Part shown: piece by piece, positions 19,452 through 27,321 of the stretch
Layout of the letters: the number at the start of each line of letters is the position of its first letter
How positions within the stretch are numbered: the first letter of the stretch is position 1
Assembly (NCBI RefSeq): GCF_003666685.1
Contig: NZ_RCIZ01000002.1
Location: 516,501 to 580,500 of the forward strand
Direction: 5' to 3'
Source: Mesorhizobium sp. YM1C-6-2
GTDB taxonomy: Bacteria > Pseudomonadota > Alphaproteobacteria > Rhizobiales > Rhizobiaceae
Length of the DNA: 64,000 nt
The notes under the pieces: model-generated
What the model was told of the DNA's origin: nothing
What the model saw: the letters and a program-made list of their open reading frames with translations, nothing else
The model's database searches: none
Position numbers and translations under genes: made by a program

Positions 19452-20525
19452 ATGGCACCTGTCACAATTGCTAATGCGCGCAAATCCTACGGCACGCACC
19501 CGATCATCAAGGGGATTTCCGTCGACGTCGAGGACGGCGAGTTCGTCGCGTTGGTGGGGCCGTCAGGCTGCGGGAAGTCAACGCTGCTACGCATGATCGC
19601 CGGTCTTGAGGAGATCACCGAGGGCACGATTTCCATAGGCAACGTCGTGGTGAACGACCTTTCGCCGAAGGAACGCGACGTGGCGATGGTCTTCCAGAAC
19701 TACGCGCTCTACCCCCACATGACGGTGGCGCAAAACATGGGCTTCTCCCTGAAGATTGCCCGTTCCTCCCCGACCGAAACCGAAACACGTGTGAAGCGCG
19801 CAGCCGCCATACTCGATCTCGAAGGATTGCTGGCCCGTTACCCACGCGAATTGTCGGGCGGACAACGCCAGCGCGTGGCGATGGGCCGGGCCATCGTGCG
19901 CAATCCGAAGGTGTTCCTCTTCGACGAACCGCTGTCGAATCTCGATGCGCAACTGCGCGTGCAGATGCGTGGCGAGATCAAGCAACTCCACCATACGGTC
20001 GGGACGACGACGATCTACGTGACCCACGACCAGATCGAGGCCATGACGATGGCAGACCGGATCGTCGTGTTGCGAGGAGGCGTGGTCGAGCAGGCCGGCG
20101 CCCCGCTGGAGGTCTACGATTCGCCCGCCAATCTGTTTGTGGCGAGCTTCATCGGCTCGCCTTCCATCAACCAGTTGAAAGGAACGGTGCGCCGTGTCGA
20201 CGGCAAGCCGCGTTTCGTCGTGGCGGAAACCACTCTGCCTCTGCCTGAGAATACGCCATCGCGGATTGAGGACACGCCCGTTGTGTACGGCATCCGGCCC
20301 GAACATCTCTCGCTGGGTGAGGGCGGGGTTCCCGCCAAGGTGGAGATCGTCGAGCCGACCGGGTCGGAAACCCAGATCGTGGCGACCCTCGGGGGACAGA
20401 AGATCGTCTGCGTGTTTCGCGACCGACTGTCGACCGCCCCCGGAAGCCTGCTGCCATTGAAGCCGGACCTGCAGAAGGTGCTGCTCTTCGATGCCGGGAC
20501 AGGCAACCGCATCCAGACGAACTAG
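19452..20525 (+). CDS. Carbohydrate ABC transporter ATPase (MalK/UgpC type)
   Basis: The 357-residue protein has Walker A GPSGCGKST (near residue 38), signature LSGGQRQRVAMGRAI (near 135), Walker B VFLFDEPLSNLD (near 155) and a C-terminal TOBE-type regulatory domain (VYGIRPEHLSLGE near 275). It powers the importer formed by the two permeases at 13815 and 14771. Being separated from them by five enzyme genes, it links those enzymes to the transported substrate. Confidence 0.94.
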   Translation: MAPVTIANARKSYGTHPIIKGISVDVEDGEFVALVGPSGCGKSTLLRMIAGLEEITEGTISIGNVVVNDLSPKERDVAMVFQNYALYPHMTVAQNMGFSLKIARSSPTETETRVKRAAAILDLEGLLARYPRELSGGQRQRVAMGRAIVRNPKVFLFDEPLSNLDAQLRVQMRGEIKQLHHTVGTTTIYVTHDQIEAMTMADRIVVLRGGVVEQAGAPLEVYDSPANLFVASFIGSPSINQLKGTVRRVDGKPRFVVAETTLPLPENTPSRIEDTPVVYGIRPEHLSLGEGGVPAKVEIVEPTGSETQIVATLGGQKIVCVFRDRLSTAPGSLLPLKPDLQKVLLFDAGTGNRIQTN

Positions 20526-20548
20526 TTCGCATTCTTAAGGAGAGTTCT

Positions 20549-21865
20549 ATGCAAGTGTCCCGGGTCTTTGAGGCTTCGCGCGCCTACAATGTCGAAGCTT
20601 CCAAGGTGATCGCCGGTGCGGTCAACTCGAACGTCAGGCTGGGCGGAGCCCCGTTGCCGCTCTGCTTCGAGCGGGCGGAAGGGGCGTATCTCTACGACGT
20701 CGACGGGAACCGGCACATCGATTACGCGCTGGGCATGGGGCCGACTATCCTCGGTCATGCGCCGAGGCAGGTATGCGAGGCCGTAGCCGGGTCGCTGTCG
20801 CTGGGCCAAATGTATGCAGGGCAGCACCGCGCCGAATTGGAACTCGGGAAACTGCTGCAAGAACACATTCCGAGCGCCGGTCTGGTGCGTATCGGCATGT
20901 CGGGTTCGGAAGTCGTTCAGGCGGCGCTACGGCTGGCGCGCGCCCATACCGGACGGCGCAAATTCGTAAAGTTCGAGGGGCAGTACCATGGCTGGTTCGA
21001 CAACGTGCTGATCAGCCACAGCCCTCGGGCCGCTGAGGCTGGCGAAGTACTGCCTTTGCCACGCGAACCCCATCTCGAAACGATCGGCCAGGTCGAGTCC
21101 GTTAAGGGCGACGTGATGGTGTTGCCCTGGAACGACATCGATGCGATCGAACGGGTTTTCGCCGAGCACGGCCACGACATCGCCGCCGTGATTACCGAAC
21201 CCGCCATGTGCAATACCGGCGTGATCGCGCCGCGTCCGGGCTATCTCGAGCATCTGCGCGCGGCAACGGAGAAGCACGGCATCGTGCTGATCTTCGATGA
21301 GGTGATCACGGGTTTTCGCCTCGGCCTGGGTGGCGCGCAGGCGCGGTTCGGGATCACGCCCGACCTCTCCACCTTCGCCAAGGCAATGGCGTCCGGTTTC
21401 CCGGTCGCCGCATTGGTGGGGCGCGCCGACCTCATGCAGCGCTTCGGAAACGGTTCGGTCAATCACTCCGGAACATACAATTCCAACGTGCCGAGCATCG
21501 TCGCTTCGATCGAGACGGTGAGAGAACTCGCTCGCGATGACGGTGCCGCCCTGAAGCATGCCGAGGCGATGGGCAATGCGATCATGGAAGGACTGCGGGC
21601 AATTGCTGCGAAGCAGGGATTGAACTTGCAGGTTTCAGGCTTCGGGACCTGCTTCAACACCTATTTCGGTGCGCCGGATTCCGTCCACGACTATCATAGC
21701 TACAAGAGGACCGATCTGGCGACGCAGCAGAAGTTCCTGGCCGGGCTTGTCCAGCACGGCGTGCGGCCAACGGGGAGGGGCACCTGGTTCGTATCGGCAA
21801 GCCATTCCGAGACGGATGTCGCAGAGACGCTCGATGCCGTTCGTGCGGCCGCGGCGCAGTTGTAA
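20549..21865 (+). CDS. Class III aminotransferase, glutamate-1-semialdehyde aminomutase-like
   Basis: The 438-residue PLP enzyme has YHGWFDN near residue 146, the acidic FDEVITGFRLG near 250 and the PLP-lysine in TFAKAMASGFPVAA near 277. It belongs to the HemL-like branch, but its position in a catabolic operon makes haem synthesis improbable; the branch also includes transaminases of amino sugars and beta-amino acids. AAGGAGAG lies 6 bp upstream of the start. It would remove or add an amino group on the imported compound, and an imine by-product would explain the RidA gene. Confidence 0.92.
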   Translation: MQVSRVFEASRAYNVEASKVIAGAVNSNVRLGGAPLPLCFERAEGAYLYDVDGNRHIDYALGMGPTILGHAPRQVCEAVAGSLSLGQMYAGQHRAELELGKLLQEHIPSAGLVRIGMSGSEVVQAALRLARAHTGRRKFVKFEGQYHGWFDNVLISHSPRAAEAGEVLPLPREPHLETIGQVESVKGDVMVLPWNDIDAIERVFAEHGHDIAAVITEPAMCNTGVIAPRPGYLEHLRAATEKHGIVLIFDEVITGFRLGLGGAQARFGITPDLSTFAKAMASGFPVAALVGRADLMQRFGNGSVNHSGTYNSNVPSIVASIETVRELARDDGAALKHAEAMGNAIMEGLRAIAAKQGLNLQVSGFGTCFNTYFGAPDSVHDYHSYKRTDLATQQKFLAGLVQHGVRPTGRGTWFVSASHSETDVAETLDAVRAAAAQL

Positions 21866-21986
21866 TGCTTGTCCAGTGCAATGAGGCGATCACGGGCGAA
21901 AGGCACTTCGTTCCGACCGGTCCGGAGACAGATAGGCGTGCGATGACGGAATATCGTGGCAATTGCTCGCCTGATGGAGCGAGGTC

Positions 21987-22763
21987 GTGAGCCAGCCGAT
22001 TGCAGTTCTGGAGAAAGCTTTCCTTGTGCTGGAGACGGTCGACAAGCTCGGCCGTACGGCCACGCTCAAGGAACTGACCGAGGCGACAGGACTGCCGAAG
22101 CCGACGCTCTATCGCATCCTTCAGACGCTGGTCGACCTCGGCTATGTCGATCAGGACAGTGCGCGCAGCCGCTACGGACTCAGCTTGCGCCTTCGCCAGC
22201 TCGCCAGGGGCGGAGACGACTTCGAAGAACTTCGTCAAAAGATGCTACCTGTGATGGAAAACCTTCATCGCAAATTCAACGAAACGATCAATCTCGGCGT
22301 CTTGCAGCTTAACCACGTCTATTACGTGCACTTCATTGAAACGACGCAAAATCTTCGCTGGCAGGTGCGGCCTGGCTCCCGTGACCCCTTCTATTGCACG
22401 GCGCTCGGCCGCGCGGTCGTCGCTCATCTGCCCGAAAAGCAGCGGAAGCAATTGCTCAACAGGATCGTCTTCGAACAACGAACGCCCAGTACGCCGACAA
22501 ACCGGGAGGAAGTGGAGCGCCTGCTCGCCGAAACCGAGGAACGGGGCTGGGCGTATGACGACCAGGAAAACGATCTTGGCGTTTCTTGTTTTGGCGTGCC
22601 GCTCTTTGACCCTGACGGAGAAGTCGTTGCAAGCCTGAGCATTTCAGTACCGCAAAGCCGCCTGACGCCGGATCTGAGAGATGAGATCATCTCGGCGCTC
22701 CTGGCGGTGCGCCACGCAGCCCTGGGATCAGAGTCCTCCGTGGTCGAGGGCGTTCCGACATGA
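21987..22763 (+). CDS. IclR family transcriptional regulator
   Basis: The 258-residue protein has an N-terminal winged helix (TLKELTEATGLPKPTLYRILQTLVDLGY, around residues 27-54) and a C-terminal IclR effector domain (FYCTALGRAVVAHLPE near 131; GVSCFGVPLFDPDGEVVASLSIS near 195). It starts with GTG. It probably controls the operon that contains it, through the palindromes near 12449-12527. The 121 bp upstream may hold a separate promoter. It overlaps the M81 gene by 4 bp. Confidence 0.94.
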   Translation: MSQPIAVLEKAFLVLETVDKLGRTATLKELTEATGLPKPTLYRILQTLVDLGYVDQDSARSRYGLSLRLRQLARGGDDFEELRQKMLPVMENLHRKFNETINLGVLQLNHVYYVHFIETTQNLRWQVRPGSRDPFYCTALGRAVVAHLPEKQRKQLLNRIVFEQRTPSTPTNREEVERLLAETEERGWAYDDQENDLGVSCFGVPLFDPDGEVVASLSISVPQSRLTPDLRDEIISALLAVRHAALGSESSVVEGVPT

Positions 22764-24250
22764 AGCGCATCCTGCTGGCTGGCCTCTATCACGAGACGCA
22801 TTGCTTCGTCGACGAAGTGACGATCATCGACGATTTCATGGTTTCGCGGGGAGACGAAATTTTCGGCCATCGCGGCGACGGGTCCACCATCGACGGCTTC
22901 CTGGAGGTCGCGGACAGGGAGGGATGGGAAGTGGTCCCGACCTGCGTCTATTCCGCAACGCCGTCGGGGTTGGTCGCAGGCGACGTGCTCGACCGCTTCT
23001 GGACCGATTTTGAACAGGCTGTCCGACGATCCGCGGACCGGACCATCGATGCCGTCTTCCTGAACCTGCACGGCGCAATGATGTGCGAGGGGACAGACGA
23101 CGTTGAGGGGGAAATTCTCTCGCGCATAAGGCGCATCGACAGACTCCGCGAAGTCCCGGTTTTCGGTGTGTTCGACCTGCACGCGAATTTTACTGGCGCC
23201 ATGGCGAGAGGCGCCAACGGCTTGGTTTGTTATCGTGAGAATCCCCACACGGATGCACGTGAAAGCGCTGTTCGCGCGGCAGATCTGCTCGCGCGCAGCT
23301 TCGCGACCGGAAGCATCCCCACGATGACGCGGCGCAATCCTGGAATCATTTGGCCTCCGACTGGTACCGGCACCGCGGATACTCCGATGCGCGACCTGGA
23401 GGCGCTCGCCCGTCGTATTGAAGTTGCAAATCCGGACATTTGGGCCGTCAACGTGGTTGCGGGCTTCTCCTTCTCGGATATGGGCGATACAGGCGTGAGC
23501 TTCAGCCTAATCAGCACCGCATCGGATACGATCAACGCCGTGGCGCTCGAAGCGCTTTGCGCGGAAGCCTGGAAGCTTCGCCAGTCGGGCCTTGTCGAAG
23601 AATTGACCCCGCAGGAGGCTCTCGACCGGATAGGCGAAGCGAAAGCAGAAGGTCCCGCCATCCTCGTCGAGCCGTCGGACAACATCGGTGGCGGTGCGCC
23701 GGGCAACGGCACGGTTGTTCTTAGGGCGCTCATGGAGCGCGGGGTTCGCAATGCCGGCGTGATCATCAATGATCCGGAGGCCGTATCTCAGCTATCCAAG
23801 CTCGTCGACGGCGAAATGTGCATGGTCGAGATCGGCGACAGAAGCAATCGGTTCACCCCGGCCCTGAAGCTTCCCGTTACCATCGTGTCGCGCAGCGACG
23901 GCCGCTTCGGGCTTGAGGACCTCAACAGTCATCTTGCGGCGATGCGGGGAAGCCGGATCGATATGGGCCCGACTGTGGTGGTCGTCCATGAGGGCATCAC
24001 GATCCTGCTCACTTCCATGAAGACGCCCCCTTTCGATCTCGGACAGTGGCGCAGCCAGGGTATCAATCCGGAAGAGCTACGCGTGATCGTAGTCAAGGCA
24101 GCGGTTGCGCACAGACGCGCATACGATCCGATCATCTCGGCCAGCTACACGGTGGCGACGCCGGGGCCCTGTGCGAGCGATCCTCGACTGCTGCCCTACC
24201 GAAAGGTCCAGCGGCCGATATTCCCCCTCGATCCGGAAAGTGAACGATGA
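22760..24250 (+). CDS. M81 family metallopeptidase-like protein (MlrC type)
   Basis: The 496-residue protein matches the MlrC family: GLYHETHCFVDE near residue 10, FLNLHGAMMCEGTDD near residue 96 and VFDLHANFTGAMA near 135 supply metal ligands, and EPSDNIGGGAPGNGTVVLRAL near 302 marks the C-terminal half. MlrC in sphingomonads degrades linearised microcystin fragments, but most family members occur in ABC-transporter operons with unknown amide substrates. Here it follows a regulator and precedes RidA with 4-bp overlaps on both sides. It is cytoplasmic. Confidence 0.92.
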   Translation: MKRILLAGLYHETHCFVDEVTIIDDFMVSRGDEIFGHRGDGSTIDGFLEVADREGWEVVPTCVYSATPSGLVAGDVLDRFWTDFEQAVRRSADRTIDAVFLNLHGAMMCEGTDDVEGEILSRIRRIDRLREVPVFGVFDLHANFTGAMARGANGLVCYRENPHTDARESAVRAADLLARSFATGSIPTMTRRNPGIIWPPTGTGTADTPMRDLEALARRIEVANPDIWAVNVVAGFSFSDMGDTGVSFSLISTASDTINAVALEALCAEAWKLRQSGLVEELTPQEALDRIGEAKAEGPAILVEPSDNIGGGAPGNGTVVLRALMERGVRNAGVIINDPEAVSQLSKLVDGEMCMVEIGDRSNRFTPALKLPVTIVSRSDGRFGLEDLNSHLAAMRGSRIDMGPTVVVVHEGITILLTSMKTPPFDLGQWRSQGINPEELRVIVVKAAVAHRRAYDPIISASYTVATPGPCASDPRLLPYRKVQRPIFPLDPESER

Positions 24251-24636
24251 CAGGCATTTCCTACCACAATTCCCCCAATCTTCCCCACTCCCACCTGCCG
24301 TTCAGTCCGGCTGTGCGGTTCGGCAATCTCGTCTTCGTGTCCGGCCAGGCGTCCGTCGATCGTACCGGCAAGATCGTCGACGACAGCTTCGAGGGGGAAA
24401 TGCGCCGTTCGATCGAGAATTTGAGGGCGGTGCTCGAAGGAGTGGGGAGCGGTCTGGAACACGTGGTGCAGACGCGAAATTATGTCCGGTACGCTGAAGA
24501 TCTGTCCGCTTACAATGCGCTCTATACGGAGTATTTCCAGGCGCCTTTTCCGGCACGTACGACAATCACCAATTGCCTGTCGGGAACGCTCAAATACGAG
24601 ATCGAATGCATCGCCGCTGTGCCCGATGTTTCTTGA
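24247..24636 (+). CDS. RidA/YjgF family protein
   Basis: The 129-residue protein is full length for the family. Key features are FVSGQASVDRTGKI near residue 32, the helix ENLRAVLEGVGSGLEHVVQ, and the C-terminal IECIAAVPDVS. RidA proteins hydrolyse reactive enamines/imines, such as 2-aminoacrylate, and the Arg of FPARTTITN (near residue 100) is the carboxylate-binding residue. It is the last gene of the operon; an imine intermediate from the aminotransferase or a hydrolase is implied. Confidence 0.93.
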   Translation: MTGISYHNSPNLPHSHLPFSPAVRFGNLVFVSGQASVDRTGKIVDDSFEGEMRRSIENLRAVLEGVGSGLEHVVQTRNYVRYAEDLSAYNALYTEYFQAPFPARTTITNCLSGTLKYEIECIAAVPDVS

Positions 24637-24798
24637 CCACGGGTGACCTGCCCTTAAGCATCAAGACTGCTACTGCTGCACAATCGGCTCCTTCTACGAT
24701 ATCGGCCGAAAGGGGGCGTTGCGGACCCGGCGAGATGACGTGTACTGATATTGCCCACGAGGGGGGTTGCGGTGTAACCGCGCCAAGTGGGGCAACCA

Positions 24799-25917
24799 AT
24801 GCAGTCGCGTCGATCTGTACTTGTGGGTTCCGCCACCCTTGCCCTTTCGGCATGCATTTCAAAGTCATCGCTTGATGGGATTTCCGACGAAGTGACCGGT
24901 ACCGGAAAGCTGCCGTCGCTCAAGGCACTCGGCGCCCAGCGTGGTCTCGAAATCGGCAGCGCATTTACCGGAAACCAGGATTCTGCCTATCGCCGCCTGG
25001 TGGCCTATCAGTGCGGGTTGATCACGCCCCAGTGGCAATTGAAGCCGCGCTTTTTGCGCCCGGAACGGAACTCGCCTTACAATTTCGCCCCTTGCGACGC
25101 GATCCACGCCTTCGCCGTGCGGAACCGTATGGCTTTTCATGGCCATACGTTGTTCTGGCACGAAGAGCCCATCCGCTGGGCCGAAAGCGGCGACTTTGCC
25201 GAAGTGAAGGAAAGCTATGGCGGCTTCATCCGGGATGTCGTCGCGCACTATCCGGATGCGGAATCGTGGGATGTCTTCAACGAGATACTGGACGAGCAGC
25301 AGCGCTACCGCAACGAACTGCTGATCCGCAAATACGGTCTGCAGTTCATCGACTTCTGCCTCCGCACGACCCACGAGACGGCGCCGAAGGCGCGCCTGTC
25401 GATCAACGAATACAATCTCGAATGTGGCCAGGATTGGTGCCGCTCGAAGCAGGCGAACATGGCTGCCCTGCTGCGCGACCTGAAGAAGATGGGTAGCCCC
25501 ATCCATGCCGTGGGCATCCAGTCGCATCTCTCGACCGTCTATAGAGCGTCGCCCCGCGCCACGCTCGATATGATAGACGTCATCGCCGATCAGGGGCTCG
25601 ACGTCTTCATCTCCGAACTCGATGTCAACGATTCCACCCTGCCGCAGGACATAGCCGAACGGGACCGGCTGGTCGCCGAGTACTATGAGGAATTCCTGAC
25701 CGGGGTGCTCAGCCACAAGGCGGTCAAGCGCCTGGTTTTCTGGGGGATCTCGGATTTCGACAATTGGGTTGTGCAAGGCTACACAAGCGAGAAGCGAAAG
25801 GCCGGAACGGGAGCTGCCCGTCCGGCCTTGTTCGACTCCAAGAACCAGCCGAAGCCGGCCTTTCACGCCGTGGTCCGCGCCCTGTCGGCGGCGCCAGCCC
25901 GAACCGCTACGCCTTGA
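24799..25917 (+). CDS. GH10 family endo-beta-xylanase-like glycoside hydrolase, exported lipoprotein
   Basis: The 372-residue protein starts SRRSVLVGSATLALSAC, a twin-arginine signal ending in a lipobox-like Leu-Ser-Ala-Cys, so it is probably lipid-anchored outside the cytoplasm. It has the GH10 acid/base Glu in SWDVFNEIL near residue 155 and the nucleophile Glu in FISELDVND near 274, plus the GHTLFWHEE block near 113. GH10 enzymes cleave beta-1,4-xylan or related polymers. Its position next to polysaccharide-synthesis genes suggests trimming of the cell's own polymer. The 3' end overlaps the convergent dehydrogenase gene by 11 bp. An in-frame GTG at 24787 is possible but would weaken the signal. 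Confidence 0.93.
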   Translation: MQSRRSVLVGSATLALSACISKSSLDGISDEVTGTGKLPSLKALGAQRGLEIGSAFTGNQDSAYRRLVAYQCGLITPQWQLKPRFLRPERNSPYNFAPCDAIHAFAVRNRMAFHGHTLFWHEEPIRWAESGDFAEVKESYGGFIRDVVAHYPDAESWDVFNEILDEQQRYRNELLIRKYGLQFIDFCLRTTHETAPKARLSINEYNLECGQDWCRSKQANMAALLRDLKKMGSPIHAVGIQSHLSTVYRASPRATLDMIDVIADQGLDVFISELDVNDSTLPQDIAERDRLVAEYYEEFLTGVLSHKAVKRLVFWGISDFDNWVVQGYTSEKRKAGTGAARPALFDSKNQPKPAFHAVVRALSAAPARTATP

Positions 25918-27253
25918 CGACCCGATCGCAGACGATGTTTGCGCGCTGCATCGCGTTGCGGGTGTCGATTATCAATCTCGAATGGTTGGCGAGCAGGCCA
26001 TAATCGACGTCGTCATGATCCGTCACGATGACGATCGCGTCATAGGCCGCGATCGAATCCCGCGACAGCCGGATGCAATCCTTGCCGGCGAGCGTCGGGT
26101 GCTTCCGCGTCCTTGGAATGCGCGCGACGTGCGGGTCGTGGTAGGCGATGTCGGCGACGCGGGTCTCGAGCAACTCGATCAGCTTGAGGGCAGGGCTCTC
26201 GCGGACATCGGAGACGTTCTTCTTGTACGCCACGCCGACCACCAGGATGGATGCCTGGCTGAGCGGCAGCCCAAGACGCTTGTCGAGCGCATCCGTCAAC
26301 TTGTTGAGCACGTAGTGCGGCATCGACACGTTGATCTCGCCGGCCAGCTCGATGAAGCGGGTCGACACTTCGAACTCGCGCGACTTCCAGGTGAGATAGA
26401 AGGGATCGATCGGTATGCAGTGGCCCCCGAGCCCCGGGCCCGGATAGAACGGCATGTAGCCGAAAGGCTTGGTCTTTGCCGCTTCGATGACTTCCCAGAC
26501 GTCAATGCCCATCGCGTCGTAGATCACCTTGAGTTCGTTGACCAAGGCTATGTTGACCGCCCGGAAGATGTTCTCCGTCAATTTGACCACTTCGGCGACC
26601 TTGATCGTCGATACCGGCACGACGGTCTCGACGATCGAGCCGTAGAACTGCGCCACAAGCTTTGCGGCGATCGCGCCATCGCCAGCGACGACCTTCGGTA
26701 TCGTTGCGGTTTCGAAGCCCGCACTGCCGGGGTCCTCGCGTTCCGGCGAATAGCCGAGGAAAAAGTCGCGGCCTGAGCGAAGGCCGGTCTTTTCCAGGAT
26801 CGGCTTCATCAATTCGTCCGTCGTGCCAGGATAGGTGGTCGATTCCAGGATCACCAACTGCTCCTTGCGCAGATGGCGCGCAATCGCCGCCGTCGTGTTC
26901 TCCACGAAAGACAGGTCGGGCTCGCGCTGCCTCGTCAGCGGTGTGGGAACACAGATGGCGATGACGTCGCATTCCTTGAATACGGCGAAGTCGCAAGTCG
27001 CCCTGAACCGATTGTCGGCCATATGCGACTGCAGGGTCTTCTCGCTGACCGCATCGATGTAGGACTTGCCCGCATTCAGTTTTTCCACCTTCGACCGGTC
27101 GATGTCGAAACCGATGACGTTGAAGCCGGCCCGGGCGGCGGCCGACGCAAGCGGAAGCCCGACATAGCCCATGCCGACGATGCCGATCGTGGCGGTGCGC
27201 GTCTCCAGCTTGGAAAAGAGCGATGAAGCTCGGGTCTGTTCAGCGACTAGCAT
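25907..27253 (-). CDS. Nucleotide-sugar dehydrogenase (UDP-ManNAc/UDP-GlcNAc dehydrogenase type)
   Basis: The 448-residue protein has the NAD-binding GIVGMGYVGLPLA near residue 25, the catalytic Cys region PGPGLGGHCIPIDPFY near residue 270 and the C-terminal UDP-binding domain (VGVAYKKNVSDVRESPALKL near 335). It oxidises the C6 alcohol of a UDP-hexose or UDP-N-acetylhexosamine to an acid with two NAD+; the length and sequence look closer to the WecC/WbpA N-acetyl group than to UDP-glucose dehydrogenase. GAGGAG lies 6 bp upstream. It is the last gene of a minus-strand polysaccharide operon. Confidence 0.93.
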   Translation of the reverse strand: MLVAEQTRASSLFSKLETRTATIGIVGMGYVGLPLASAAARAGFNVIGFDIDRSKVEKLNAGKSYIDAVSEKTLQSHMADNRFRATCDFAVFKECDVIAICVPTPLTRQREPDLSFVENTTAAIARHLRKEQLVILESTTYPGTTDELMKPILEKTGLRSGRDFFLGYSPEREDPGSAGFETATIPKVVAGDGAIAAKLVAQFYGSIVETVVPVSTIKVAEVVKLTENIFRAVNIALVNELKVIYDAMGIDVWEVIEAAKTKPFGYMPFYPGPGLGGHCIPIDPFYLTWKSREFEVSTRFIELAGEINVSMPHYVLNKLTDALDKRLGLPLSQASILVVGVAYKKNVSDVRESPALKLIELLETRVADIAYHDPHVARIPRTRKHPTLAGKDCIRLSRDSIAAYDAIVIVTDHDDVDYGLLANHSRLIIDTRNAMQRANIVCDRVVKA

Positions 27254-27321
27254 GCTAATCTCCTCGTGTCGGCGCGATCTGCGCCATCAGGTACATTCTT
27301 GGACGCCAGGTTCCAGTTGTC

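Noticed and set aside
20549-21865. HemL (haem biosynthesis) identity for the class III aminotransferase
   Set aside because: The sequence is HemL-like, but it is embedded in a catabolic operon with a regulator and importer.
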